Positions 24,566-56,803 of a stretch of DNA of 64,000 bases are shown here, piece after piece. The stretch is from Tubiluchus corallicola. Its lineage: Eukaryota; Priapulida; Priapulimorpha; Priapulimorphida; Tubiluchidae. Where the stretch lies: positions 18,881-82,880 of the forward strand of contig JAQGDQ010000691.1 of the NCBI GenBank assembly GCA_030141605.1. The letters run 5' to 3'. A program made the position numbers and the translations under genes. The notes under the pieces were generated by a model. It had not been told where the DNA came from and ran no database searches. It saw only the letters and a list, made by a program, of their open reading frames with translations. Position 1 is the stretch's first letter, and each line of letters begins with the position of its first letter.

Positions 24566-27153
24566 GAATAAGAACTTCGTTTGCACAGGAACGCATCCTC
24601 TGATTGTGTCTCCTAACTTTTCTAACATCATCTTTGTTAGAAGTTTTCGTCATCATTAACTTTTATGCCATTTGATTTGTTTGCATTTCTCGAAAAATTC
24701 GTAGCTCAAAAGTCAGTCTGCTAGTAAAAAACAGCTAACACAATGTGTAACTGGTATCAGTATTATCATTAGTAGTATGTTTTATCATTCACTGTATGAA
24801 TACCTTTGTGTCATAATTATTAACATTCCATGACTGATAAGAAAGTTTGTGATCCTGTATTGGGGAGTAAAACCTAGGCTGGAGTGCTCCCGGTTTTCAA
24901 TCCCGACTCCCCTCTTTTCACATGTCTATAGTAGGCCTTCTTTATTTAATTAACCATGCAGGTTATTTTGTTCATTTGACTGTACAATCTTGACACAATT
25001 AATGATTTGCTGCTGCTATTAGACTGATCAATTACTGGTCACATTAGATGGACCTGTAAAAAAACACTATTATAATTAACTTGAATAAGTTTCTAAGCCA
25101 TTTTTACATTATGTAATTCCCTATGAAATTTACGCCCCATTTGTCACATTCTCATTTGTTCCGATATTTCCCGGAGATTTGCCCCCAGCTTCCAGCTTCT
25201 CATAATTTGGCAGTTTCAAGGGGCAATAATCTACTAGTTTATTTTTGCACTTCAGTTCCAGCATTTAAATTGACTTTAACGCCCACTATACGTATTTTAC
25301 TGCTAGAAGAAAATGCTAACTGAACACAGCCCTATCAACTGTTGCTATGGTAGTTTAGAAGCTGAAGGGAAGCTTAGTGCCTACAGAGGGCAGCACATGT
25401 TGGAATGACTAAACTAGTAAACCTCCTCAGTTAATGGATGTTTTTCCAATAATGCATGCTATATAGGGGACAGAGTGTATCTTTTGGACTGACTACCCTT
25501 TCTCTAATTAGTTTGTTGTGAGGAGGGTTTAAAACTGAACTTTTCCCTTCAATTCAATTCAATTTATTTTTACCGAACTTTTCCTTTATTCCACAACTTC
25601 TAATGCTTTCAGACGGTTTCCTCTTACTTACCAGAACAGGCCACCAGAAACTTGTAAGAATTCGTGTGCACTAAGAATTTTATTTACAAAATGGTGCTGC
25701 CATCTATGTCAAAGTAATGGAAACTAATCTAGCTGTAATGTTTTTTGCTATAATTTACGTTATATTACTGTTTTTCACGTTGCTTGTATGTTTTCTTTCA
25801 GTGCATTGATATTCAAGTTTGGAAGAACTGAAGACTTGTGGGATTCTTTAGGTAAGTTTCCCACTGACTTATGGGATGAATAAGAACTTCGTTTGCACAG
25901 GAACGCATCCTCTGATTGTGTCTCCTAACTTTTCTAACATCATCTTTGTTAGAAGTTTTCGTCATCATTAACTTTTATGCCATTTGATTTGTTTGCATTT
26001 CTCGAAAAATTCGTAGCTCAAAAGTCAGTCTGCTAGTAAAAAACAGCTAACACAATGTGTAACTGGTATCAGTATTATCATTAGTAGTATGTTTTATCAT
26101 TCACTGTATGAATACCTTTGTGTCATAATTATTAACATTCCATGACTGATAAGAAAGTTTGTGATCCTGTATTGGGGAGTAAAACCTAGGCTGGAGTGCT
26201 CCCGGTTTTCAATCCCGACTCCCCTCTTTTCACATGTCTATAGTAGGCCTTCTTTATTTAATTAACCATGCAGGTTATTTTGTTCATTTGACTGTACAAT
26301 CTTGACACAATTAATGATTTGCTGCTGCTATTAGACTGATCAATTACTGGTCACATTAGATGGACCTGTAAAAAAACACTATTATAATTAACTTGAATAA
26401 GTTTCTAAGCCATTTTTACATTATGTAATTCCCTATGAAATTTACGCCCCATTTGTCACATTCTCATTTGTTCCGATATTTCCCGGAGATTTGCCCCCAG
26501 CTTCCAGCTTCTCATAATTTGGCAGTTTCAAGGGGCAATAATCTACTAGTTTATTTTTGCACTTCAGTTCCAGCATTTAAATTGACTTTAACGCCCACTA
26601 TACGTATTTTACTGCTAGAAGAAAATGCTAACTGAACACAGCCCTATCAACTGTTGCTATGGTAGTTTAGAAGCTGAAGGGAAGCTTAGTGCCTACAGAG
26701 GGCAGCACATGTTGGAATGACTAAACTAGTAAACCTCCTCAGTTAATGGATGTTTTTCCAATAATGCATGCTATATAGGGGACAGAGTGTATCTTTTGGA
26801 CTGACTACCCTTTCTCTAATTAGTTTGTTGTGAGGAGGGTTTAAAACTGAACTTTTCCCTTCAATTCAATTCAATTTATTTTTACCGAACTTTTCCTTTA
26901 TTCCACAACTTCTAATGCTTTCAGACGGTTTCCTCTTACTTACCAGAACAGGCCACCAGAAACTTGTAAGAATTCGTGTGCACTAAGAATTTTATTTACA
27001 AAATGGTGCTGCCATCTATGTCAAAGTAATGGAAACTAATCTAGCTGTAATGTTTTTTGCTATAATTTACGTTATATTACTGTTTTTCACGTTGCTTGTA
27101 TGTTTTCTTTCAGTGCATTGATATTCAAGTTTGGAAGAACTGAAGACTTGTGG
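24530..27153 (-). repeat. 1312-bp tandem duplication (right)
   Basis: Mirror of 17966-20589 (for example frames at 25123-25323 and 26435-26635, 1312 bp apart), giving four copies of this unit in the window. Confidence 0.95.
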
Positions 27154-27614
27154 GGTTAGCAAACAGTTTAACTGTCCATCGTGATTTTTACTGTAAAATA
27201 CACATAACTGCCATACAAAAAGTTTTTTAGTGATTTATGTTTGATAGCAAATTTAAATGTTGTGAAGCTGCTTACAAGAAGTTAGATGTTTCCGCTGCTC
27301 TGTTACATCTGACAAATTCTTCAATTTTTATTAAAATTCTCATTTGTAGTAGTATATTTTTGATTTCTTTACCTACCTTAGGACTCCATGGTCCGTAGAA
27401 TTCTGCCTAATTTTGTATCAATTTTTTGCTTGACACTTACTTCAGAGTTTGTTGAAAATGTAGTGAATTAGACGAAGTACTTCTTTTTTCATTATATTAG
27501 TAAAGTCATTCATTTTCGTAAGCATAAATGAAGTTGTTGCCAGGCTTGACTTCTGATTTCGAGAAACCTGTTGACAAAATATACTTACAAGAGAAGTAGG
27601 GCTTTCAAAGCTCT

Positions 27615-28016
27615 CATCGCCCATCATAATCTTCTTTTTCCCAGCTTTTCCCTATGCGGGGTCGCCGTTGTGAATAAGTCTTCTCCATGCATTCCTGTTG
27701 TTCACCATCTCTTCATTTATGTTCTTCTCTCTAAGGTCTCCATTAATACATTCAATCCATCTCCGCTTGGGTCGTCCTCTTCTTCTATTTCCCAGCACTT
27801 CCATTTCCATGACCTCCCTTCCCACGTGATCTTCACCGACTTCACCCTCACCACGTGATCTTCTTTTCAGGTGCCCATACCATCGCAATCTTGCCTCTTG
27901 TATCTTTTTCGAGGCTTCCACTACTTTCACTGTTCCTCTAATATTACTATTCCTGATTTTATCCCTTCTTGTTACTCCCACCATCCATCTCAACATCCTC
28001 ATCTCCGCCATCGCCC
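27615..28016 (-). mobile_element. 5'-truncated RTE-like LINE 3' end (right)
   Basis: Mirror of 17103-17504. The 119-codon frame at 27652-28011 has the same protein sequence, so no change has accumulated between the arms here. Confidence 0.85.
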
Positions 28017-29978
28017 GTCGTAATAATACGATGTTTTTCCCTCATTATGCATAGATCTGGTTCAAGTATGCAGAATACGAATTTGATTTTGGTGTGAAAT
28101 TGGGCAGAGTTTCTTGAGATATTTAAATTTATGCTGTGAGTTAAAAGAATTTTGGTAACACGTTTTCCATCAACTTTGCAGCTTTAGCTTCATGTCACAG
28201 ATGTAGGCGGATTCATGATGTCGTTTTGTAGGCGGCTTCACAGTAAAATTAAAATAGTCAGCAAGTGTGGGGGGGGGGGTTAAATGTGCATCAGACTGAC
28301 TCTCTGATTTTGAAAGGCATGTTTATTGTATTTGTAAATATTATGATGATAACATTAGATTTAATTCTTTATTTATCTTTAGTTTGCACCTTTGTCAATC
28401 TTCACCCCGCATGATTTTCATTAATAATAGACATGCAAGTGACCTCAGCTGTAATGGCTCCAAGTGACCCCAGCTATGACCCTAGGTGCAAGTGGCCTCG
28501 GCTGTCATGGCTCCACATGACCCCAGCTATGACCCTAGGTGATCTGCCTCACTGTTGAAGCCTTAAGCATGTGTAATATAAACAATGATATTTATTACTA
28601 GTATAATATTGAAATTGATACATCTATTCTTAGCAAAGGTATAACAGGGAATAAGACAAAAGTTAAGAAAGTTCTTTTCTCAGATTCTGTACATCAGCAA
28701 TGGATGCCACATAATCAAAACTTCACGTTATTAAAATGGTAATCATTATAATCAGTTGCGATTTTCACTGTCAAATCAAAACATGGACATGTTTCTTCTT
28801 CTTCATGTTCTATTTTATTTCCCTTTTATGCTTTTGCTAAGGAATTTTTTATATTTTTAGTGTAAGTTGCCTTATTGTAAAAGTTCCGCTGTCACTCGAT
28901 CTAAACGGACTGCGTTTTTTTGTATTTAAATATTAGTTGGAACTCATTGAGATGAATTGGACAGACAATTGATCCACTGATATTTTTAGGTCGCTCTTTG
29001 CCCCCTTTCGATATATCTTGTTCTGTTTGTGATGCTTCAAAAGTCTCTCTGTTGTAGATTTTCAATCAGTCACCTATCCATGCACTTTCCAAGCCACGTA
29101 TTGCTTTTTTCTCATTTTAAGGCCATAGGGAATCACAGGTTTCAACGAATTCCACTTGTTTCATATACTTAAATACACTAAGTAACCAGTGTAACTGTTA
29201 AATCTAACCATATTTGTTAAATAATTTTTATACATGGCCACAGGTGTAAAGCAGTTTGTGCAACACATTGATAATCCAAATAACCAGGCTTTGTACTTGT
29301 TTCATAAATGCAGTATAAATACTTTTGCTGTATTGATCTCTTGTCGTTAATTGTGAGTCGATTCTAGCAATAACCTCATCCTCCACGAGGAGATCACCTC
29401 CATGAAAAATGTCCGTCTTTTTTGAAATCTGCTGCTTTTTTATATTGTAATAACTACTGTATTTATTGTCAAATGATTGTACAGTCCATTAATTTATGTT
29501 TTCAATCACCCTATAGAGATTAATGTTAAGTGTACATTGTTACCTGTGCAGTGTAATAAATTATATGTACTTAAATATAAAAATTGTTCCTTGTTTTTGT
29601 ACGAACAATTTCTTTCTTAGTCTTTGCTCTTTAGCAGTCACAAAAAATGCTGGTGGCACTTTAGCCCATTCTCGTTGCGTGGGCTAAAGTTTACATTTCC
29701 CACATGCAAGAAATTAGTGTTACCTGCAGTGTTGTTTTTGTACGAACAATTCTTTCTTAGTGTTTGCTCTTTAGCAGTCACAAAAAATTCTGGTGGCACT
29801 TTAGCCCATTCTCGTTACGTGGGCTAAAGTTTACACTTCCCACATGCAAGAAATTAGTTTGTGATATTAAGGTTAGTTTGTGATATTAAGGTTAGGGTAT
29901 TTAAATTGTGTTCGAATTGCTATTGTTACATGCTCAATTTTGTCTGCATCAATGCGCTCATAACTCATAATTTATGTA

Positions 29979-30326
29979 CAGTCGACCCTCGTTAAACCGG
30001 ACTCCGTTAGCCCGGATATCGGTAAAGGAAACTGACCGATTTCCGACCGAGCAGGCGCGCTAAATACAACACGGCCTACCAACTCACCACGAGCCATTGA
30101 CGGGCCGAAGTTATTTTTTATTTAAACTGTACATTAATTTCTTTATCCTCACAGGTTAACTATTTTAAAGTAATATATATAGCGCAGTATAGTATATAGT
30201 GCACAGTATATAGGCCTTATTAAGGTGATTATTCCTGTATAATATAGACCATATATAGGCATATCGGACAATCGGCTAAACCGGTCCCCCCCACCCTAAT
30301 TAGTCCGGTTTAATGAGGGTTGACTG
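29979..30326. mobile_element. pogo/Tigger-like MITE (right)
   Basis: Mirror of 14797-15144, TA duplications retained. Confidence 0.9.
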
Positions 30327-30571
30327 TATTTACGTCTATTTTACCAGAAACAGAGTAAAATCATTCACATGCACGCACAATATTAACGTGAATTCTTCAT
30401 AAACAGAACAAGTTTAAATGCAATAAATAATTTTATTGCAAATAATAACAACCAACCTACATAAAACGGGTTGTCAACTACTCCGGACTTCTGACGCACT
30501 GCATAATTTGTGAAAGTACTAAAATTCTTACGATTAAGTTACTCATAGTAACTGTATAATTAGCAATTCTA

Positions 30572-30878
30572 TAGGTTTTACACGTCAAATGTAGACACAG
30601 GAAAGTTCAAATGTGACTTAGGTAAGTCAAATGTAGACATAAGAATTTCGAATGCGTTTTGGTAACTCAATGTGACATAGGTAAGCCAAATGTAGACATA
30701 GGACATTTGACTTGACATGTGTCTACATTTGACTTACCAAAATCGCTAAAGATTTCTTGAAAACCATTGTTAACACATTTGAACTACCTAAGTCCACATT
30801 TGAGTTACCAAGACACATTTGAATCACCTAAATCTACATTTGACTTAACGTAGGTCTACATTTGACGTGTAAAACCTA
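30572..30878. mobile_element. TA-flanked fold-back MITE, copy 2 (right)
   Basis: Mirror of 14245-14551. Confidence 0.88.
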
Positions 30879-32007
30879 TACACGCGCTTTTATACTGAAA
30901 GTATAATAAGACCACTGTACGTACTCATAACACGCAACTAAAATCGATATATGCTTACAATATGCTCGCTGTCTATAGACACCAGTGTACGAACTAAAAA
31001 CAGAAATACTGTAATATGTTATGTTATGTATCTTCAGTATGTTAAGACTACTTCAGTGTTCGACTATTAGTGACGATTATTCGACAGATAAGCAACACCT
31101 ACTTGAGCATTGACAACCTTGTTATAAATATAGTCACATTACACAATAACAATAATTATAACAATGCCTCGAATATAACTCATTTCGAAGAACATCATTT
31201 GAGCAGTTCGCTACAGTGGCACACCTAGCGGAGTTTGCACTGGAAGGCTAGCAATGTCGCAATACCGGTCATTGGTCATCATTGTGGTCATTTCAGTTCT
31301 TAATGTTGATGATTTTCAGATGACAAAACCACTTAAAACAGTTACACAGAACAGCAGAGATCACACCAGCACATCTTGGCTTTGTCATCTAGCAAGTTTA
31401 ACACAAGTAAACAAGCCAGTTTGCACAAGAATGATATTAACTTGCTACACGGATTAGAATAGTCTTGCAGGGTTTTAAACAAAAATTCAAATTTTGAGCC
31501 TTGCAAAGTCTGAACTCTAGCTATGCCACTGATGGTTGAGTAACTTACATCAAAACTTGATGTGATTAAATACAAAACGCTTGTGATTAAAATAAAACAA
31601 TCAGCACTTCAGTATGATCATTCACTCTGTCCATTTTGCAGATCTACATGACACTATTACTAATGTTCAAGACAGAAACTTGACTGAATTTCTACCCTAC
31701 TGACTGCGTCCCTAGAAGACGGAGAATGAATGTTTACAAACACTTTGCTTTGTCTTCCATCTTTTCTCCAGGAAATGGTACGACATTCTGGTATCAATTG
31801 TTGCCGGCATTTGCCAAAAATAAAGCAAAGAGAAATAAAGGGCAGCGTGTCTGACTTGCAAAGATGCATATCTGAATGCTCGCTTGTGAAATCGGAACAT
31901 AATTTTTAAAGAGCGATGCAAATCTGATGCAGTTTTAAGAATATCAGTGTTAATAACAAACGTACTGCTACAATTGTACCGTTCCATATAATCTAAATGC
32001 AGACGTA

Positions 32008-32313
32008 TAAGTTTTACACGTCAAATGTAGACACAGGAATTTTGAACGTGTTTTGGTATCTCAAATGTGACTTAGGAAGGTCAAATGTAGACATAGGACA
32101 TTTGACTTGACATGTGTCTACATTTGACTTACCAAAAATGCTGAAGATTTGTTGAAAACCATTGTTAACACATTTGAACTACCTAAGTCCACATTTGAGC
32201 TACCAAGACACATTTGAACTACCTAAGTCTACATTTGAGCTACCAAGACACACTTGAATTACCTAAATCTACATTTAACTTGAGGTAGGTCTACATTTGA
32301 CGTGTAAAACCTA
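32008..32313. mobile_element. TA-flanked fold-back MITE, copy 1 (right)
   Basis: Mirror of 12810-13115. Confidence 0.85.
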
Positions 32314-32912
32314 TATTACAGGTTTTCATGGGAACCCTGCCATCCATTTACTAGACAGGCCTGGTATTGCTAAAACTTCACCGCCAAACAAACACCATGA
32401 CCACTCAGCTATTTTTACTCACTTGTAATCTATGACCTACAATTTTTCCAAGTGACATTACACCAAGTTTATACAGACTAACAAAGTGGAAAATTAATTA
32501 AATTATATAAAATCCCCAGTCAGTAGCTTTTCTACTTTAACTCACAAATTTTAAAGGTTTGTCTATTAACAATCCTTACAATATAAATGGTAAAACACAC
32601 GTGACTTTCGAATCTACTATTTCAAACATAATTGTAAAACGACTAAGTGACTAAAGTTGTAAAATAACTAAGAGACTAAAGGACTAACAACCTTGCAAAA
32701 AAAAACAATATCAACAACACCGGTTTTGGTTGCGACTAAAGTGACATGTAAGCGATAAGACTGGGTAAAAAAAATCAATATTAAAATTTGTTTCAGTTTA
32801 ACTGCCAAATAAAGAGTTTGTGGCTTAAATGCCATTTTTCCAAATACCCATCTGCCAATGAATACACGATTTTGGGTAAAATGACGACGACAAAATTTTG
32901 TCTGCCGACCAC

Positions 32913-33309
32913 AAGGGGTGAGCATTCTCTTACCAGAAAGCGAATTCGAATCAAACCGAATTTGTGACTTTCCAATTCGAGTCGAACCGAACTTCAGTGT
33001 TTTGAATTCGAACTGAATTCGAATTGAGATTGAAAGATTTTCGAATCACCAGTAAAAATTAGTCTTATAAAAATCATGCATGTCACTAGATTTTGTTCTG
33101 CAATAAAACGACTAGTAATTTGTTTAAAATTGCGTGCAGAAATCACAGCTAAATTATGCTAATTGCATGATGTTTCAATCGTTTTAGTGATAAAGAACAT
33201 GTGTGATTGAAGTGCTGAATTACTCGAATTTATAGTTTTGGATTTGAATCGAGTTCGAACTAAAAAAAACTCGTTCGAATCGAATTCGAGCGTTCGATGC
33301 TCACCCCTA
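32913..33309. mobile_element. hAT-type MITE with 8-bp target duplication (right arm)
   Basis: Mirror of 11813-12209, duplication CCGACCAC at 32905-32912 and 33310-33317. Same length (397 bp). Confidence 0.9.
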
Positions 33310-33561
33310 CCGACCACTAATGGTAAAGAAAGTTGCTTACAATCACACGCGGCTACAAGTGAACAAATTCATATCATTGGTTAACTTATGAATAACTACA
33401 ATAAATGCTTCAGTCAATATACACAGAGATCATCTCTTTGTATGACTAGTTAAGCCTGCAGTTTAAAACGGTTAAAATAATTTAAGTACGAAGGTCACCG
33501 CACAATGACACAAAAATTGTATGTGCAAAATCAGTTTTGCTACTTTCATCCACGGGGACGA

Positions 33562-33708
33562 TTGTTGTCATCATGTATCTATTATACAGACATTAGGGTA
33601 GGCAGAATTCTAAAATAAAGAAATCAGCCTTCAAGACAGGTAAACACAGGTGTTAATCCAGCAAGAAACTAGACACTGCTACACCAGTGGCTTGTCAGCA
33701 CCTCTTCC
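33562..33708 (-). mobile_element. Interspersed repeat with ATG-rich tail, mirrored copy
   Basis: Mirror of 11414-11560. Confidence 0.65.
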
Positions 33709-33715
33709 AATCAGC

Positions 33716-34132
33716 TACAGGGCTCTAGAGCTACAGGGCTCTATGAGCTTACAGGCTCTATGAGCTTACAGGGCTCTATGAGCTTACAGGGCGGCTCTAT
33801 GAGCTTACAGGGCTCTATGAGCTTACAGGGCTCTATGAGCTTACAGGGCTCTATGAGCTACAGGGCTCTATGAGCTTACAGGGCCTATGAGCTTACAGGG
33901 CTCTATGAGCTTATAGGGCTCTATGAGCTACCTACAGGGCTCTATGAGCTTACAGGGCTCTATGAGCTTACAGGGCTCTATGAGCTTACAGGGCTCTATG
34001 AGCTTACAGGGCTCTATGAGCTTACAGGGCTCTATGAGCTTACAGGGCTCTATGAGCTTACAGGGCTCTATGAGCCTACAGGGCTCTATGAGCTACAGGG
34101 CTCTATGAGCTTACAGGGCTCTATGAGCTTCG
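33716..34132 (-). repeat. 18-bp minisatellite (right)
   Basis: Mirror of 10995-11408. It differs in the order of the shortened units (for example an extra CCTA near 33930), so the two arrays have mutated separately or been partly converted. A 61-codon frame here (33923-34108) is a product of the repeat. Confidence 0.95.
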
Positions 34133-34672
34133 ATATTTGACAAGAGTGGACATCTTTGGCAAGCAGCAATCGTGTCCACCTTTGAATGTCACCAAAAATT
34201 TTACGACTCGAGAATCTGTTTTAGACTGCAGGGTAATGGACTAACAAAGATGAGATTCAACATGGAGCTTCAAATTAAAATATTTCAAATTGAACGCATA
34301 GTTAGACTAATATTACATATAGAGAATGTTGAAAAAAACAATAAATTATTACAGACTGAATAAAAAATAAATGAAGTGTGAATAGAAACACCACGAACAC
34401 ACGAACACACATTGAAAGAACCAGAGATTCAAGATAGAGATTCAAAGCTGCGGATGAGATTTCTCTAAACTTTAGCTTAGTATACAAATGAAGGCGGATC
34501 CTTATCTGAAAAGAGAAATAAAAACTGAAAATGAAAAAACAACAAATTTAATACAAAAGCAAAATGTAAAATTTTCTGCAACAAATTCAGCCGAATCAAA
34601 TTCTTAATTTTTACTTGAATCTAAATCTACTAACTTTGTGATTTGTAAAAATTAAAATGCTTTCAAAGACTC

Positions 34673-34714
34673 ACCAGACGGTTTAGTCTAGTGGTAATGC
34701 GTCTGCTTTCCGTC
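34673..34714 (+). mobile_element. SINE head fragment (right)
   Basis: Mirror of 10412-10454. Confidence 0.8.
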
Positions 34715-35109
34715 ACGTGACGGCAGTGAAGTGGTTAATTATGGGATAGTAAGTTACCAAAAGTTAATCACAGCAAAATAGTAAAACATACAAATAGAAA
34801 GTGTTACTTTGTGCGAAGTACCAGACAGATTTCAAGCACCTGGTTTTATCATTAAATCAGTCATGCCGAGTCGTGAGTATTACAGAGCGCTTGTAGTTGA
34901 CAACTAATTACAGTTAATCCAGTAATTGGTAACTGGGTATTATTAGTGAACAACTGCACAGTTAACAGATCAGTAATAATTACTAAATGGGCATAGAATT
35001 TTCTGACGAGCTTACTCACGGTATTACTCACTGTTTTTGGTCAAATAGCAAATTTCTCCAAACCTGCCAGCTACAAAGCAATTTGGGTCACATTTTGCAA
35101 TAAAGATTT

Positions 35110-35365
35110 GACCAGACGGTTTAGTCTAGCGGTAATGCGTCTGCTTTCCGTCTGGGAGGTCGTGAGTTCGAACCAGCGGCCGGGTCATACCAAAGACTTT
35201 AAAAATGGTACCTGCTGTTGCCCTGCCTGACGCGTGGTATTTAGGGTAAAAGTGGAGTAATAATAGTCGCTGTTATGCAGTTGTAGGTTGTTATTTACAG
35301 TCAGCGATAATAGCTCTTTGAGCTAATGTTAATTGTTGACCCAAAATCCGACTTTAAATAAATAT

Positions 35366-35400
<35 letters not shown>
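35110..35400 (+). mobile_element. tRNA-derived SINE (right arm)
   Basis: Mirror of 9727-10016; here the A box, B box and (ATT)n tail read directly on the plus strand. Confidence 0.85.
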
Positions 35401-35814
35401 ACTTGCTTGCTAATTTTCTAGTGGTCATTTAACAATTTTCTTGTGGTCATTTAACAATTTTCTTGTGGTCATTTAACAATTTTCTTGTGGTCATTTAACA
35501 GTCCTTTTAGATGAACGACAAAAGATACAGAAGGTAAACGAGCATTTCTCCGACACCCGTTTCTGCAGAAAAATAGTTCAAACTTTCTGCACCAGGGTGC
35601 GCAATGCTGTGGAAAACACTAAGGAGCTTCAAATAAATTACTTAACACGCGTAGAAAGCCTGCAAAACAACAAAAAAAGCCTGAAAGCGAGTGAAGCGAG
35701 ACTTTATTGACGGTAGCTTTGCATTAATCTAAAATGAAGACACTTAAGCATTAAGTTTGGTATTGCAGTAACAATAGGAACTAGGATCTATGGTATAAAG
35801 TGTAAACGGAACTT

Positions 35815-36528
35815 GTAAGAACGTGTTCTATACTTGTAAGAACGTGTTCTATAGAAGTCTTAACCACATAGACTACTTTAATGGGACCTACTTGTAAGAA
35901 CGTGTTCTATAGAAGTCTTAACCACATAGCCTACTTTAATGGGACCTACTTGTAAGAACGTGTTCTATAGAAGTCTTAACCACATAGCCTACTTTAATGG
36001 GACCTACTTGTAAGAACGTGTTCTATAGAAGTCTTAACCACATAGCCTACTTTAATGGGACCTACTTGTAAGAACGTGTTCTATAGAAGTCTTAACCACA
36101 TAGCCTACTTTAATGGGACCTACTTGTAAGAACGTGTTCTATAGAAGTCTTAACCACATAGCCTACTTTAATGGGACCTACTTGTAAGAACGTGTTCTAT
36201 AGAAGTCTTAACCACATAGCCTACTTTAATGGGACCTACTTGTAAGAACGTGTTCTATAGAAGTCTTAACCACATAGCCTACTTTAATGGGACCTACTTG
36301 TAAGAACGTGTTCTATAGAAGTCTTAACCACATAGCCTACTTTAATGGGACCTACTTGTAAGAACGTGTTCTATAAAAGTCTTAACCACATAGCCTACTT
36401 TAATGGGACCTACTTGTAAGAACGTGTTCTATAGAAGTCTTAACCACAGAGCCTATTTCAATGGGACCTACTTGTAAGAACGTGTTTTATAAAAGTCTCA
36501 ACCACATAGCCTACTTTAACGGGACCTA
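35815..36528 (-). repeat. 58-bp minisatellite (right)
   Basis: Mirror of 8597-9315, same unit number. Confidence 0.95.
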
Positions 36529-36539
36529 TCGTTGTGGAA

Positions 36540-38070
36540 GTGACAGTGATGGACGATTGTGAAATTTTGTAATTCGATTATAATCTTGTTCTTGGAATTC
36601 AATATAAAAATTTACCCTTTGTGGCAATTTCTTGGCATTTCAGCCAATATTCTCAAACGAGTGCAATGAATCAGCGTATAACTTCACAGCTTTTGTCACC
36701 ATTTGCTGTTCTCATATTCGCAAACTAGTTTTATAGACGCTCACAGTTTTTTCATTAACTACTCTATGACTTGGCATTCTTCTGTCTCGGAAGACAATGG
36801 AATGTGCGCCAAGAGAGTCCGAGGAAGACAATGGAATGTGTGCCAAGAGAGTCCGAGGAAGACAATGGAATGTGTGCCAAGAGAGTCCGAGGAAGACAAT
36901 GGAATGTGCGCGAAGAGAGTCCGAGGAAGACAATGGAATGTGCGTCAAGGGAGTCCGAGGAAGACAATGGAATGTGCGCCAAGGGAGTCCGAGGAAGACA
37001 ATGGAATGTGCGCCAAGAGAGTCCGAGGAAGACAATGGAATGTGCGCCAAGAGAGTCCGAGGAAGACAATGGAATGTGCGCCAAGGGAGTCCGAGGAAGA
37101 CAATGGAATGTGCGCCAAGGGAGTCCGAGGAAGACAATGGAATGTGCGCCAAGGGAGTCCGAGGAAGACAATGGAATGTGCGCCAAGGGAGTCCGAGGAA
37201 GACAATGGAATGTGCGCCAAGGGAGTCCGAGGAAGACAATGGAATGTGCGCCAAGGGAGTCCGAGGAAGACAATGGAATGTGCGCCAAGGGAGTCCGAGG
37301 AAGACAATGGAATGTGCGCCAAGAGAGTCCGAGGAAGACAATGGAATGTGCGCCAAGGGAGTCCGAGGAAGACAATGGAATGTGCGCCAAGAGAGTCCGA
37401 GGAAGACAATGGAATGTGCGCCAAGAGAGTCCGAGGAAGACAATGGAATGTGCGCCAAGAGAGTCCGAGGAAGACAATGGAATGTGCGCCAAGAGAGTCT
37501 GATCCTTGAAAGTCTCCAAGGCGCACGTCTGGGCAAGGTGTATGGAGATCCTGAGTTGCCCAGACAACAGGAACCCCCCCCTTTCCTCCCTGGTGTAGTC
37601 CTAAGGAAAGCGGAGCAATACATTTGGCACCAGGCTGGCTGCAGGAGCTGCCGGGGTCAGCGAGCATGTTGCACTGGTCCACCTTCGGGGCTCCACTCCT
37701 GATTTGTAAGGTTTACACCTCTACACATGGCCGTTGGGTCACTTGACTCTCCTCCGCCTAGTGTCGAGATACAGTGTGGACATCCCGCACTCTATGACTA
37801 CATCACTATAAATGTCATGAGTCAATGAATTTGAAGCCCCCAGTTTGCAACACTGTGGTTTGCAATTGTGGAAGACGAGAAAAATGAAGAAAAATCACAA
37901 AGATTCCATCAATTTATGTTAAAATTCTGCCCTTTGGTCAGCGTGTAACGTGTATTTTGCTCATGATTAATCGAATCACTGTTCAATTACATTGATTACA
38001 TCGATTTATGCGATTTATGGTTGTAATCGTGATTAATTTGATTAATATAGTAATCGCCCATCACATGGGA
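36540..38070. mobile_element. Non-autonomous TIR element enclosing a minisatellite (right)
   Basis: Mirror of 7057-8583. Confidence 0.55.
36788..37499 (-). repeat. 34-bp minisatellite (right)
   Basis: Mirror of 7629-8338 with the same number of units; one or two sites differ in the order of T/C variants. Confidence 0.95.
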
Positions 38071-38375
38071 GTGATGATCTAACTTCCACCATTACAGCTC
38101 GACACGCTGCAGGCAAAAATCTACCATTCAAAAGTCAGCCATACTTAATATGGACTTTAAGACAAGAGCGGAAATCACAGAAGAACTGGTAGAGAGTTCA
38201 GCAATGTTAGTTCAGAGTGTTAATTCTATTTCACACAGAGAGCAAATGCATCAGAAGTTTCATTCCAAAAAACCGTAAGCAACTTCATGCCAGCTTCTTT
38301 TTCTTACAACCTGAGCAAACAAAAACTGCATACATGATCATTCTCTACAACACAAACATTAACGAAAGTTAATTC

Positions 38376-38676
38376 TTACCATCTAGTGCTGCCATCTACG
38401 TAACATCGACAGAAACAACAAAGGAATGAAAGTTAACTCTACCATCTAGTGTTGCCATCTACGAAACATCGACAGAAACAACAAAGGAATGAAAGTTAAC
38501 TCTGCCATCTAGTGCTGCCATCTACGAAACATCGACAGAAACAACAAAGGAATGAAAGTTAACTCTACCATCTAGTGCTGCCATCTACGAAACATCGACA
38601 GAAACAACAAAGGAATGAAAGTTAACTCTACCATCTAGTGCTGCCATCTACGAAACATCGACAGAAATAACAAACA
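38376..38676 (-). repeat. 63-bp array carrying paired CTCF-like cores (right)
   Basis: Mirror of 6450-6750, just downstream of the right malic enzyme stop. The two arrays place the CTCF-like motifs in opposite orientation, pointing into the palindrome from each side. Confidence 0.85.
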
Positions 38677-38795
38677 AAAAATGATGTTTTAGTAAGATTT
38701 CCACAGCATGCACACTTGCACTGCAAGCAGTTTGAATATCATACTCAGCATTTTCTGCAAAAAGAGGCAAAGAAACGGACGTTACCTTTCTGCTC

Positions 38796-56497
<17,702 letters not shown>

Positions 56498-56592
56498 CTA
56501 AAATCAACAGAACGAGACTCAATACTTTTAATTTAAAGCCAGGACTTATGGCACGACAACATTTTTACAAGCCCCTCTATTTATTCTGTAAG

Positions 56593-56803
56593 TTTTTGGG
56601 TTGTTGCAAATACAGCAGCCACCACATTGCAAATGCATCCGTTCTGCCACCATGGCTGCACTAAAAACTAAAGATATTAACCTAAAAATACAAAAAATGT
56701 AGGTTTTTGTATTGTTGCAAATACAGCAGCCACCACATTACAAATGCATCCGTGCTGTCGCCATGGCTGCACTAAAAACTAAAAATATTAGCCTAAAAAT
56801 ACA
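56593..56803 (+). repeat. ~110-bp tandem duplication
   Basis: TGTTGCAAATACAGCAGCCA occurs in both units, followed by CCATGGCTGCACTAAAAACT; several substitutions separate them. It lies just upstream of exon A. Confidence 0.9.
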